The notes beneath the pieces are model-generated. The model made no database searches. It was not told the DNA's origin and saw nothing but the letters and a program-made list of their open reading frames with translations. From the NCBI GenBank assembly GCA_013364255.1, contig CP054936.1, positions 3,192,853 through 3,256,852 of the forward strand: DNA of 64,000 bases, written 5' to 3'. Origin of the DNA: Streptomyces seoulensis. GTDB lineage: Bacteria; Actinomycetota; Actinomycetes; Streptomycetales; Streptomycetaceae. This document shows, piece by piece, positions 37,965-46,798 of the stretch (its first letter is position 1; every line of letters begins with the position of its first letter). Position numbers and translations under genes: made by a program.

Positions 37965-38717
37965 ATGTACGACCTCAGCACACGCAAGCGAGCCCTCGCG
38001 TTGGTCTCCCAGGGCCGCAGCCTGAACTCCGTCAGCAAGCAGACGGGGATCTCCCGCGCCGCCATCCGCTCTTGGCGAAGTCGCCTCGAACCATCGCCTC
38101 GTATGGCTCCCCCGCCGTCCGGGCCGCCCGCGGACGAGGCGGCGTACGCCTACCTGCTGGGCCTCTATCTGGGCGACGGATGCCTCAGTCCACACCGCCG
38201 CGGCCACTACCTGCGGATCGCCTGCGCCGACGCCTGGCCGGGGCTCGTCCAGCAGTGCAGGGAAACGATCACCCGCGTGCGTCCCGGTGTCGGCGTCTTC
38301 ACCGTGCAGAAGCAGGGGTGCGTCATGGTGACCAGTTACCTCCGGGACTGGCCCCGATTGTTCCCCCAGCACGGCCCCGGCAGGAAGCACGAGCGGCGGA
38401 TCGTGCTCGAAGCGTGGCAGCAGACGATCGTCGACGCGTACCCCTGGGAGTTCGTGCGGGGGCTCATCCACTCCGACGGGTGTCGCGTCACCAACTGGAC
38501 CACCCGCCTCATCGGCGGTGAGCGCAAGCGCTACGAATACCCCCGGTACTTCTTCACCAACACGTCGCCCGACATCGTCCGGCTCTACACCGACACCCTC
38601 GACAGGGTCGGCGTCGAATGGAAGCCGCTCAACCAGTCCCGCGCGGCCGTGACGATCTCCGTCGCCCGCAAAGCCTCCGTGGCCCTCATGGACGCCCACG
38701 TGGGCGCCAAGTACTGA
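37965..38717 (+). CDS. Helix-turn-helix plus LAGLIDADG endonuclease-like protein
   Basis: A 250-residue protein. The N terminus (RKRALALVSQGRSLNSVSKQ, then TGISRAAIRSWRS) is a resolvase/transposase-type HTH. Two LAGLIDADG-like helices follow: AYLLGLYLGDGC near residue 60 and EFVRGLIHSDGCR near residue 165, each with the acidic residue used by homing endonucleases. It ends ISVARKASVALMDAHVG. No intron or intein is visible around it. ATG 37965 (MYDLSTRK) is preferred over GTG 37932. It lies 105 bases after the tRNA. It may be a free-standing homing endonuclease or a domesticated regulator like WhiA. Confidence 0.8.
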   Translation: MYDLSTRKRALALVSQGRSLNSVSKQTGISRAAIRSWRSRLEPSPRMAPPPSGPPADEAAYAYLLGLYLGDGCLSPHRRGHYLRIACADAWPGLVQQCRETITRVRPGVGVFTVQKQGCVMVTSYLRDWPRLFPQHGPGRKHERRIVLEAWQQTIVDAYPWEFVRGLIHSDGCRVTNWTTRLIGGERKRYEYPRYFFTNTSPDIVRLYTDTLDRVGVEWKPLNQSRAAVTISVARKASVALMDAHVGAKY

Positions 38718-38724
38718 CGCTCCC

Positions 38725-40161
38725 CTACCGAGGGCTGTCGTCCTCTCCGATGCGGTGGACCCGGACCAGGTTCGTGGAGCCGGGGACGCCGGGCGGGGAG
38801 CCCGCGGTGATCACCACCACGTCGCCCTCGCGGCAGCGGCCGTGGCGCAGCAGGAGTTCGTCCACCTGGTCGACCATCGCGTCGGTGGAGTCGGCGTGCG
38901 GGCCGAGGAAGGTCTCGACGCCCCAGGACATGCTGAGCCGGGAGCGGGTGGCGGGTTCGGGGGTGAAGGCGAGGAGGGGGATGGGCGAGCGGTAGCGGGA
39001 GAGGCGGCGGGCGGTGTCGCCGGACTGGGTGAAGGCGACGAGGAATTTCGCGCCGAGGAAGTCGCCGATCTCCGCTGCGGCGCGGGCGAGGGCGCCGCCC
39101 TGGGTGCGGGGTTTGTCGCGTTCGGTCAGTGGGGGCAGTCCTTTGGCGAGGATGTCCTCCTCGGCCGCGGCGACGATTCTCGCCATGGTGCGGACCGTCT
39201 CCACGGGGTGTTTGCCGATGCTGGTCTCGCCGGAGAGCATGACCGCGTCCGTGCCGTCGATGACGGCGTTGGCGACGTCGCTGGCCTCCGCGCGGGTGGG
39301 GCGGGCGTTGTCGATCATGGAGTCGAGCATCTGGGTGGCGACGATCACGGGTTTGGCGTTGCGCCGGGCGAGTTCGACGGCGCGTTTCTGGACGATGGGG
39401 ACCTGTTCGAGGGGCATTTCGACGCCGAGGTCGCCGCGGGCGATCATGATGCCGTCGAAGGCGGCGACGATGTCCTCGGCGGCTTCCACGGCCTGGGGTT
39501 TCTCGATCTTGGCGATGACGGGGAGGCGGCGGCCCTCGTCGTCCATGATGCGGTGGACGTCGAGGACGTCCCGTGCGCCGCGGACGAATGACAGGGCGAT
39601 GACGTCGCATCCGGTGCGCAGCGCCCAGCGCAGGTCGTCCTCGTCCTTCTTGGACAGGGCGGGGACGGAGACGGCGACGGCGGGGAGGTTGAGGCCCTTG
39701 TGGTCGGAGACCATGCCGCCTTCCCGCACTCGGGTGCGGACGCGGGGGCCGTCGACGGCGGTGACTTCCAGGACGACCTTGCCGTCGTCGACGAGGATGC
39801 GGTCGCCGGGGGTGACGTCGTCGGCGAGGCCGGCGTAGGTGGTGCCGCAGGTGTGGCGGTCGCCCTCGACGCCTTCTTCGACGGTGATGGTGAAGGTGTC
39901 GCCGCGTTCCAGGAGGACGGGGCCTTCGCGGAAGCGGTCGAGGCGGATCTTGGGGCCTTGGAGGTCGGCGAGGACGCCGACGCTGCGGCCGGTCTCGTCG
40001 GCGGCGCGGCGTACGTGCCGGTAGCGCTCCTCGTGCTCGGCGTGGGTGCCGTGGCTGAGGTTGAGGCGGGCGACGTCCATTCCGGCGTCGACCAGGGCCT
40101 TGATCCGGTGGTAGGTGTCGGTGGCGGGCCCCAGGGTGCAGACGATCTTTGCTCGGCGCAT
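38725..40161 (-). CDS. pyk: Pyruvate kinase
   Basis: A 478-residue glycolytic enzyme that converts phosphoenolpyruvate and ADP to pyruvate and ATP. It opens RRAKIVCTLGPATDTYHRIK with DVARLNLSHG. The active-site signature is VIAKIEKPQAVEA (catalytic Lys), then MIARGDLGVEMP (metal-binding acids), PVIVATQMLDSM and DAVMLSGETSIGKHPVETVR. The C-terminal allosteric domain is complete. It is convergent with the LAGLIDADG gene, with only seven bases between stops. A 12-bp palindrome lies just upstream of its ATG. Confidence 0.95.
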   Translation of the reverse strand: MRRAKIVCTLGPATDTYHRIKALVDAGMDVARLNLSHGTHAEHEERYRHVRRAADETGRSVGVLADLQGPKIRLDRFREGPVLLERGDTFTITVEEGVEGDRHTCGTTYAGLADDVTPGDRILVDDGKVVLEVTAVDGPRVRTRVREGGMVSDHKGLNLPAVAVSVPALSKKDEDDLRWALRTGCDVIALSFVRGARDVLDVHRIMDDEGRRLPVIAKIEKPQAVEAAEDIVAAFDGIMIARGDLGVEMPLEQVPIVQKRAVELARRNAKPVIVATQMLDSMIDNARPTRAEASDVANAVIDGTDAVMLSGETSIGKHPVETVRTMARIVAAAEEDILAKGLPPLTERDKPRTQGGALARAAAEIGDFLGAKFLVAFTQSGDTARRLSRYRSPIPLLAFTPEPATRSRLSMSWGVETFLGPHADSTDAMVDQVDELLLRHGRCREGDVVVITAGSPPGVPGSTNLVRVHRIGEDDSPR

Positions 40162-40178
40162 GGTGTGAGCCTAGGCCT

Positions 40179-40190
40179 TACCGTTCGGTA
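40179..40190. promoter_or_regulatory. Perfect 12-bp palindrome-like site before pyk
   Basis: TACCG-TT-CGGTA, with one more C/G pair nearby, 18 bases upstream of the pyk start codon in its 5' leader. The TACCG/CGGTA half sites resemble operators of TetR-family regulators. Function is inferred only from position and symmetry. Confidence 0.4.
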
Positions 40191-40333
40191 GGAACTCGGT
40201 GTCGGGTTGCTGTCCAACGTCCTTTCAGTGAAGGGGAGTTGAAGGGCAGTTTGCATTCGGCGGTGTGTGCGGGCGGGCACTCTCACGGGTGCCGGGGGTC
40301 TCCTTGAAGAGGCGTTCTCCGGTTCTGACGTGA

Positions 40334-41065
40334 TTACAGTTTGGGCGGTTTCATGGTGAATCGCGCGTTGAGTTGCGCGTAGACGTGCTGCCGTTCGGGT
40401 TCGAGGTCGAGCGGGGGCGCCTCGTCCGGCGCGGCGGGGCCGCCGTAGCCCGCCATCGAGCGCATGCGCGCGCCGGGGGCGGGCGGGAGGGGCTGCGGGC
40501 CCTCGGCGCCGATGTCGGCGATCTCGACGAGGGCGTCGAGGGTGGTGCCGAGTGCTTCGGCGTATTCCCTGGCGCGCTGGACGGCCTCGCGTACGGCCTG
40601 CTGGCGGGCCTGTCGGCGGGCGGGTGAGTCGGGGCGCAGTTCCCACCAGGGGCCGTCCACTCGGGTGAGGTCCAAGTCGGCCAGTCGGGTGGTGAGTTCG
40701 CCGAGGGCGGTGAAGTCGGTGAGTTCGGCGGTGAGGCGGACGGCGCCGTGGTAGGTGCGGATGCGTTCGCCTCGGCCGTGGCGGACGAGTTCGGGGGTGA
40801 CGGACAGGGCGCCGGTCTCGACGCGTTCGACCGCTGGGCCGTAGGACCTGACGAGGTGGAGGACGGCGGCGTTGCGGCGGGTGAGGTCGTCGAGGGCGGA
40901 GCGGCGGTCGCGGCCGCGGGCGGAGACGGTGATGCCGATGCGGGCGATCTCGGGGTCGACTTCGAGGTGGGCTTCGCCGCGTACGGCGATGCGGGGGGCG
41001 TCGGGGGTGCCGTAGGGCGTGGCGGGGGTGGCCGGTTGTGATCGCTCTTCCGGGTGAAGGGTCAT
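40334..41065 (-). CDS. SIMPL-domain (DUF541) protein
   Basis: A 243-residue protein with a DUF541/SIMPL domain: RIAVRGEAHLEVDPEIARIG and ALDDLTRRNAAVLHLVRSYG in the first half, then ARRQARQQAVREAVQRAREY and AEALGTTLDALVEIADIG. No signal peptide is seen with either possible start (ATG 41065, preferred for GGGA upstream; ATG 41113 adds 16 residues). The family forms oligomeric rings in some bacteria; its role is unclear. It ends close to the pyk upstream region, with 172 bases between. Confidence 0.82.
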   Translation of the reverse strand: MTLHPEERSQPATPATPYGTPDAPRIAVRGEAHLEVDPEIARIGITVSARGRDRRSALDDLTRRNAAVLHLVRSYGPAVERVETGALSVTPELVRHGRGERIRTYHGAVRLTAELTDFTALGELTTRLADLDLTRVDGPWWELRPDSPARRQARQQAVREAVQRAREYAEALGTTLDALVEIADIGAEGPQPLPPAPGARMRSMAGYGGPAAPDEAPPLDLEPERQHVYAQLNARFTMKPPKL

Positions 41066-41162
41066 ACGTCCCACTGTGTCACCCGTGGTGGGTCTCGCGG
41101 GGTGTCCGGTCATCAGATCGCAACCTGTCGGGGGTGTTGCGCTTCGCCATGTGCCGGTCAGA

Positions 41163-41190
41163 ATCTACGCGCGTCCATCTACGCGCGTCG
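41163..41190. repeat. Tandem 14-bp repeat before the 5'-nucleotidase gene
   Basis: ATCTACGCGCGTCC followed directly by ATCTACGCGCGTCG. Each copy holds the perfect palindrome ACGCGCGT. It ends 26 bases before the ATG, just upstream of the ribosome-binding site, where a repressor could act. Confidence 0.55.
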
Positions 41191-41216
41191 TTGATCTTTC
41201 CCGAGGAGAACCAGAC

Positions 41217-43037
41217 ATGGCGTTGAACCGCCGGAAGTTCCTGAAGAAGTCGGCCGTGACCGGGGCGGGGGTGGCCCTGACGGGTGCGGCGGCGGCTCCG
41301 GCGGCCGAGGCGGCCGAGTACGCGACGGGGGCGGCGCACCACCCGGGCAGGCAACCCAAGCGGTACGCGCTGACCGTGCTGGGCACCACCGATCTGCACG
41401 GGCACGTCTTCAACTGGGACTACTTCAAGGACGCGGAGTACAAGGACGCGGCGGGCAACGCGCAGGGTCTGGCGCGGATCTCGACGCTGGTGAACGAGAT
41501 CCGCCGGGAGCGGGGCCGGCACAACACGCTGCTGCTGGACGCGGGTGACACGATCCAGGGCACTCCGCTGACGTACTACTACGCGAAGGTGGACCCGATC
41601 ACCGCCAAGGGCGGTCCGGTGCACCCGATGGCGCAGGCGATGAACGCGATCGGGTACGACGCGGCGGCGCTGGGCAACCACGAGTTCAACTACGGCATCG
41701 AGACGCTGCGCACGTTCGAGCGGCAGCTGGACTTCCCGTTGCTGGGCGCCAACGCGCTGGACGCGAAGACGCAGCGGCCGGCGTTCGCGCCGTACTTCAT
41801 GAAGAAGTTCCAGGTGCACGGCGGTCCGCCGGTGAAGGTGGCGGTGCTGGGGCTGACCAACCCGGGCATCGCGATCTGGGACAAGGCGTATGTGCAGGGC
41901 AAGTTGACGTTCCCGGGGCTGGAGGAGCAGGCGGCCAAGTGGGTGCCGAAGCTGCGTTCGATGGGTGCGGACGTGGTGATCGTGTCGGCGCACTCGGGTA
42001 CGTCGGGCACGTCGTCCTACGGCGACCAGCTGCCGTATGTGGAGGACGCGGCGGCGAACGTGGCCCGGCAGGTGCCGGGGATCGACGCGATCCTGGTGGG
42101 TCACGCGCATTTGGAGATCCCGGAGCTGAAGGTCGTCAACGAGAAGACGGGCCGGACGGTCGTGCTGTCGGAGCCGCTGTGCTACGCGGAGCGGCTCTCC
42201 GTCTTCGACATCGACCTGGTGTTCGAGAAGGGGCGGTGGCACGTGGAGTCGGTCGCGGCGTCGCTGCGCGACTCCCGCACGGTCGCCGACGACCCGCGCA
42301 TCACCCGGCTGCTGAAGGACGAGCACGCGAAGGTCGTCACGTACGTCAACCAGGTGGTCGGGCAGGCGACGGACACCCTGACGACGGTGGACGCCCGGTA
42401 CAAGGACGCGCCGATCATCGACCTGATCACCAAGGTGCAGGAGGACGTGGTGAAGGCCGCGCTGGCCGGCACCGCGTACGCCGCGCTGCCGGTGATCGCG
42501 CAGGCCTCGCCGTTCTCGCGGACCTCGGAGATCCACGCGGGCGACGTGACGATCCGGGACCTGTCGAGCCTGTACGTGTACGACAACACGCTGGTCGCGA
42601 AGTTGCTGACGGGCGCGCAGGTGCGGGCGTACCTGGAGTACTCGGCGGAGTACTTCGCGCAGACGGCGGCGGGCGCGGCGGTCGACGTGGACAAGCTGAC
42701 CAATGCGAACAACCGTCCGGACTACAACTACGACTATGTGTCGGGGCTGAAGTACGACATCGACGTCGCGCAGCCGGCCGGGTCGCGGATCAAGAACCTG
42801 ACTTTCAACGGGGCGGCGCTGGACGACGCGCAGCAGTTCGTGCTGGCGGTGAACAACTACCGGGCCAACGGCGGCGGCGCGTTCCCGTACGTGGCGGCGG
42901 CCAAGGAGCTGTGGTCGGAGTCGACGGAGATCCGGACCCGGATCGCCGAGTGGGTGACGGCGAAGGGTGTGCTGGCCCCGAAGGACTTCGCCTCGGTGGA
43001 CTGGCGGCTGACGCGCGACGGCACGCCGGTGTTCTAG
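41217..43037 (+). CDS. Tat-exported bifunctional metallophosphatase / 5'-nucleotidase
   Basis: A 606-residue UshA-like enzyme. The N-terminal twin-arginine signal (NRRKFLKKSAVTGAGVA) sends it folded through the Tat pathway. The metallophosphatase domain has all motifs: TDLHGHVFNWDYF, LDAGDTIQGTPL, GNHEFNYG, SAHSG and GHAHLEIP. The C-terminal 5'-nucleotidase domain contains SPFSRTSEIHAGDVTIRDL and VYDNTLVAKLLTG. It would dephosphorylate extracellular nucleotides or cyclic nucleotides to supply phosphate and nucleosides. GAGGAGA lies 8 bases upstream of ATG 41217. No clear PHO box was seen. Confidence 0.92.
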   Translation: MALNRRKFLKKSAVTGAGVALTGAAAAPAAEAAEYATGAAHHPGRQPKRYALTVLGTTDLHGHVFNWDYFKDAEYKDAAGNAQGLARISTLVNEIRRERGRHNTLLLDAGDTIQGTPLTYYYAKVDPITAKGGPVHPMAQAMNAIGYDAAALGNHEFNYGIETLRTFERQLDFPLLGANALDAKTQRPAFAPYFMKKFQVHGGPPVKVAVLGLTNPGIAIWDKAYVQGKLTFPGLEEQAAKWVPKLRSMGADVVIVSAHSGTSGTSSYGDQLPYVEDAAANVARQVPGIDAILVGHAHLEIPELKVVNEKTGRTVVLSEPLCYAERLSVFDIDLVFEKGRWHVESVAASLRDSRTVADDPRITRLLKDEHAKVVTYVNQVVGQATDTLTTVDARYKDAPIIDLITKVQEDVVKAALAGTAYAALPVIAQASPFSRTSEIHAGDVTIRDLSSLYVYDNTLVAKLLTGAQVRAYLEYSAEYFAQTAAGAAVDVDKLTNANNRPDYNYDYVSGLKYDIDVAQPAGSRIKNLTFNGAALDDAQQFVLAVNNYRANGGGAFPYVAAAKELWSESTEIRTRIAEWVTAKGVLAPKDFASVDWRLTRDGTPVF

Positions 43038-43114
43038 GGGCGCACGGGGTCCGGCGCGGCGGCGGCATGTCCGCGCCGCCGCCGGATCCCCGCACAGTGC
43101 TGAGGTGTGCGGCC

Positions 43115-44668
43115 TCAGATTCCGTCCGCCGAGGGGGTCAGCGCTCTGGCCCGGTGGGGGTGCGGGGTCCGGGGCCGCTGCTGTTGTTCGCGCAGGCCGA
43201 AGGTGGTGAAGGCGGTGCGGGCGGGCAGCGGGTAGGTGTCCTTGCCGGTCACCGTGTTGAGGATGGTGGCGCTGCGCCAGGCGGCGAGGCCGAGGTCGGG
43301 GGTGCCGACGCCGTGGGTGTGCAGTTCGGCGTTCTGGACGTGGACGTGGCAGCCGGCGGCGGCGACGGCGGGGTCCATGACGAGGCGGTGGCGTTCGTCA
43401 ACGCGGGGGCGGCCCCGGCCGTCGTGGCGCAGGTGGGGGGCGAGGCCGTCCAGGAGCGGGGTGAGGGGGCGCCGGCGGTGGCCGGTGGCGAGGACGACGG
43501 CGTCGGTGGTGAGGCGGGTGCTCGCGCCCTGCTGGGTGTGTTCGAGGTGGAGTTCGATCGGGTGGCCGGGGCGGCGGTCGGCGGCGCGGACGCGGACGCC
43601 GGGGGTGAGGACGGTGTCGGGCCAGCCGCCGTGCAGGGTGCGGCGGTAGAGCTCGTCGTGGATGGCGGCGAGGGTGTCGGCGTCGATGGCCTTGTGCAGT
43701 TGCCACTGGGCGGGGACGAGCCGGTCGCGGACGGGTTCGGGCAGGGCGTGGAAGTAGCGGGTGTAGTCGGGGGTGAAGTGCTCCAGGCCGAGTTTGGAGT
43801 ACTCCATGGGGGCGAACGCCTCGGTGCGGCCGATCCAGGTGAGGCGTTCGCGGCCGGCGGGGCGGTGGCGCAGCAGGTCGAGGAAGATCTCGGCGCCGGA
43901 CTGTCCGGAGCCGACGACCGTGATGTGGCCGGCGGTCAGGAGGGTGTCGCGGTGGCCGAGGTAGTCGGCGGCGTGCACGACGGGGGCGCCGGGGGTGTTG
44001 AGCAGGGGGCGCAGTGGGGCGGGGACGTGGGGTTCGGTGCCGATGCCGAGGACGACGTGCCGGGTGTGGGCGCGGCCGGTGGAGGCGGCTCGGCCGTCGG
44101 CGTCGAGTCGGGTGAAGTCGACTTCGAAGAGGCGGTGTTCGGGGTGCCAGTGGACGGCGTCGACCTGGTGGCCGAAGTGGAGGGCGGGGAGGTGGTCGCA
44201 CACCCAGCGGCAGTAGGCGTCGTATTCGGCGCGTTGGAGGTGGAGGCGTTCGGCGAAGTAGAAGGGGTAGAGCCGGTCGTGGGCGCGCAGGTAGTTGAGG
44301 AAGGACCAGTTGCTGGTGGGGTCGGCGAGGCTGACCAGGTCGGCGAGGAAGGGGACTTGGACGCGGGCGCCGTCGATGAGCAGGCCGGGGTGCCAGTGGA
44401 AGCGGGGGCGCTGTTCGTAGAAGGCGGTGGCCAGGCCGGTGAGGGGGTGGGCGAGGGCGGCCAGGGAGAGGTTGAACGGGCCGACGCCGATGCCGACGAG
44501 GTCGCGGGGGGTGGCGGGGGTGCGGCCGGTTGTGCGGGCCGTGCGGGGGCGGTCGGCGCGCCGACGGGCGGGGCGCGGGTGTGCGGGAGCGGGGACGGGG
44601 TGGGGGTGGCCGGGGTGGGGATGGTCGGGGCGGCCGGGGTCGGGGCGGCCGGGGTCGGGGTGGTTCAT
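43115..44668 (-). CDS. Lysine/ornithine-type N-monooxygenase (DesB/IucD family)
   Basis: A 517-residue flavin monooxygenase that hydroxylates the side-chain amine of lysine, ornithine or a derived diamine, the first step to hydroxamate siderophores. FAD motif VGIGVGPFNLSLAALAHP, the conserved SLADPTSNWSFLNYLRAH, NADPH motif VVGSGQSGAEIFLDLL, HFTPDYTRYFHALP and the ATGH motif are present. The first 65 residues are a Pro/His/Arg-rich extension not found in typical DesB. The ATG overlaps the decarboxylase stop by four bases (ATGA), so the two act together. The exact amine is not decided by sequence. Confidence 0.88.
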   Translation of the reverse strand: MNHPDPGRPDPGRPDHPHPGHPHPVPAPAHPRPARRRADRPRTARTTGRTPATPRDLVGIGVGPFNLSLAALAHPLTGLATAFYEQRPRFHWHPGLLIDGARVQVPFLADLVSLADPTSNWSFLNYLRAHDRLYPFYFAERLHLQRAEYDAYCRWVCDHLPALHFGHQVDAVHWHPEHRLFEVDFTRLDADGRAASTGRAHTRHVVLGIGTEPHVPAPLRPLLNTPGAPVVHAADYLGHRDTLLTAGHITVVGSGQSGAEIFLDLLRHRPAGRERLTWIGRTEAFAPMEYSKLGLEHFTPDYTRYFHALPEPVRDRLVPAQWQLHKAIDADTLAAIHDELYRRTLHGGWPDTVLTPGVRVRAADRRPGHPIELHLEHTQQGASTRLTTDAVVLATGHRRRPLTPLLDGLAPHLRHDGRGRPRVDERHRLVMDPAVAAAGCHVHVQNAELHTHGVGTPDLGLAAWRSATILNTVTGKDTYPLPARTAFTTFGLREQQQRPRTPHPHRARALTPSADGI

Positions 44669-46047
44669 CCGTGGGTGGTTCCTTCCACCAGTTTCAGCAG
44701 GGCGGCCAGGTCGTCGGGCCGGGTGTCGGGGTTGAGCAGGGTGGTCTTGAGCCAGAGCCGGTCGTCGAGGCGGGCGCGGCCGAGGACGGCGCGGCCCTCG
44801 GTCAGCAGCCTGCGGCGTACGGCGGCGACGGCGTCGTCGGTGGCGTCGGCGGGCCGGAACAGGACGGTGCTGATGACGGGCCGGTCGTAGAGCTCGAAGC
44901 CGGGGTGGTCGTGCACGAGGTCGGCGAACTCGCGGGCGCGGGTGCAGACCTGGTCGACCAGGGCGCCGAGGCCGGTGCGGCCGAGGGTCTTGAGGGTGAC
45001 GGCGGTCTTGAGGATGTCGGCGCGGCGGGTGGTGCGCAGGGAGCGGCCGAGGAGGTCGGGGAGGCCGGAGGCGGTGTCGTCGTCGGCGTTGAGGTAGTCG
45101 GCGTGCTGGTGCAGTACGTCGAGGTCGCGGGGGCGGCGGACGGCGAGGAGTCCGGCGGCGATGGGCTGCCAGCCGAGTTTGTGCAGGTCCAGGGTGACGG
45201 TGTGGGCGGCTTGGAGGCCGGTGAGCTTGGCGCGGTGGCGGTCGCTGAACAGGAGGCCGCCGCCGTGGGCGGCGTCGACGTGCAGGCGGGCGCCGTGGGC
45301 GGCGCACAGGCCGGCGATCTCGGGGAGGGGGTCGATGAGGCCGGCGTCGGTGGTGCCCGCGGTGGCGGCGACCAGGAGGGAGCCGCGGGGTCCGGCGACG
45401 TCGGTGAGGGCGCGGTGCAGGGCGGCGAGGTCGAGGGTGCCGGAGGGGGCGGGGACGACGACGGGTTCGGGCAGGCCGAGCAGCCAGGCGGCGCGGGGCA
45501 GGGAGTGGTGGGCGTTGGCGCCGTGGACGAGGCGGATGCCGCCGTGCGACTCGCGGGCCAGCAGCAGGGCGAGGTGGTTGGACTCGGTGCCGCCGGTGGT
45601 GACGACGGCGTCGGCGAGGCCGGCGCGGTGGGCGAGTTCGCGGGTGACGAGGGCTTCGAGTTCGGAGGCGGCGGGGGCCTGGTCCCAGGAGTCGAGGGAG
45701 GGGTTGAGGACGGTGGCGGCGAGGTCGGCGGCGGCGGCCACGGCGAGCGGCGGGCAGTGCAGGTGGGCGGCGCACAGCGGGTCGGCGGGGTCGGCGGCGC
45801 CTTCGGCGAGGGCGTGGACGAGGGTGCGCAGGGCCTGGGGGTCGCCGTGTTCGGGCAGGATCTCGCCGAGGGCGTCGCGCAGTCGGGCGGCGACGGCTTC
45901 GGGTCCGCCGGCGGGCAGCGGTCCGCCGCGGGCGCGCCGGCCGGTGTCGAGGGCGCCGAGCACGGTGTCGAGCAACGGCCGCAGGGCGCCGGGGCCTTTG
46001 GGGCCGGAGGCGAGGGCCCGTGGGGCGGGCGGGGGCGGAGTGCTCAT
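44665..46047 (-). CDS. PLP-dependent amino acid decarboxylase (DesA/diaminobutyrate type)
   Basis: A 460-residue group-II decarboxylase that would make a diamine (cadaverine, putrescine or diaminopropane) from lysine, ornithine or diaminobutyrate. TGGTESNHLALLLAR, HVDAAHGGGLLF (Asp for the PLP nitrogen) and TLDLHKLGWQPIAAG (PLP-binding Lys) are clear. GGAGGAC precedes ATG 46047. It is the first gene of a two-gene operon with the N-monooxygenase, as in desAB, but the acyltransferase desC and synthetase desD do not follow. No iron box is visible in the 156 bases upstream. Confidence 0.88.
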   Translation of the reverse strand: MSTPPPPAPRALASGPKGPGALRPLLDTVLGALDTGRRARGGPLPAGGPEAVAARLRDALGEILPEHGDPQALRTLVHALAEGAADPADPLCAAHLHCPPLAVAAAADLAATVLNPSLDSWDQAPAASELEALVTRELAHRAGLADAVVTTGGTESNHLALLLARESHGGIRLVHGANAHHSLPRAAWLLGLPEPVVVPAPSGTLDLAALHRALTDVAGPRGSLLVAATAGTTDAGLIDPLPEIAGLCAAHGARLHVDAAHGGGLLFSDRHRAKLTGLQAAHTVTLDLHKLGWQPIAAGLLAVRRPRDLDVLHQHADYLNADDDTASGLPDLLGRSLRTTRRADILKTAVTLKTLGRTGLGALVDQVCTRAREFADLVHDHPGFELYDRPVISTVLFRPADATDDAVAAVRRRLLTEGRAVLGRARLDDRLWLKTTLLNPDTRPDDLAALLKLVEGTTHG

Positions 46048-46203
46048 GGGCTGTCCTCCGGGGCGCGGGGGCAGGGATGTCCAGCTTGGCCGCCTTGGGG
46101 GCGACGCGCCCGGAAAGCCCGGTGATCGAAACTCGAAAGGGGGTACTTCCTTGCGGGTGAGAGGTGTTGGGGTCCGGCGGAGGGCCGGGCTGGCGTCGGG
46201 TGG

Positions 46204-46749
46204 ATGGATGACACTGTGCTGATCGACGTGCCCGGTGAGCGGGTGGTGGTGCGGGCGCCGGATCCTCGGGACGAGGGGGCGCTGCTGACCCTGTTCGAGG
46301 AGTGCGAGGACTGGTTCGTGGCGGCGACGGGACTGCCGTCGGGACCGGGCGATGTGCAGAGCCTGTTCTACGCGCTGCCCGAGGGGGCGGAGCCGGACGC
46401 CAAGTCGCTGTGGGTGGTGGAGCGGGACGGGGTGGTGACGGGGCTGGTGGACGCGGTGCGCGACCATCCCGCGCCGGGCTCGGTGGCGGTGGGGCTGTTC
46501 CTGCTGGCGCCGTGGGCGCGGGGCCGCGGGCTGGGCCGGGCGGTGGCCGAGGCGCTGCTGGCTCGCGCGGAGGGGGTGACGCGGGTGACGGCGACCGTGC
46601 CGCGCGGCTGGCGGCCCGGGGAGCGGTTCGCCGAGCGGCTCGGCTTCACGCTGCGGGAGGCGCCGGCCGCGCGGCCGGACGAGCGGCGGGCGGAACACCG
46701 CGCAGCGGTCCTGCTGCGGGCCGAGTTGCGGCTCGGCCCGCACGAGTGA
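46204..46749 (+). CDS. GNAT-family N-acetyltransferase
   Basis: A 181-residue acetyltransferase. The acetyl-CoA binding motif is VAVGLFLLAPWARGRGLGRA (motif A with R-G-x-G-x-G/A form), followed by VAEALLARAEGVTRVTATV. The N terminus RVVVRAPDPRDEGALLTLF is normal for the family. It is divergent from the siderophore-like pair, so it could acylate the N-hydroxy diamine in place of desC, but it lacks similarity to that type (IucB-like) that I can recognise. The acceptor is unknown. Confidence 0.8.
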   Translation: MDDTVLIDVPGERVVVRAPDPRDEGALLTLFEECEDWFVAATGLPSGPGDVQSLFYALPEGAEPDAKSLWVVERDGVVTGLVDAVRDHPAPGSVAVGLFLLAPWARGRGLGRAVAEALLARAEGVTRVTATVPRGWRPGERFAERLGFTLREAPAARPDERRAEHRAAVLLRAELRLGPHE

Positions 46750-46798
46750 GGCGGCGCGGCGGGCGCTGGTACGGCGGTCGCGGTGCGGCGGGCGCGGT

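Noticed and set aside
43115..46047. A complete desABCD desferrioxamine cluster
   Set aside because: Only A- and B-like genes are present; flanking genes are a 5'-nucleotidase and a GNAT, with no synthetase.
46048..46203. Iron box for the decarboxylase/monooxygenase pair
   Set aside because: I searched for TTAGG/CCTAA halves by eye and found none.
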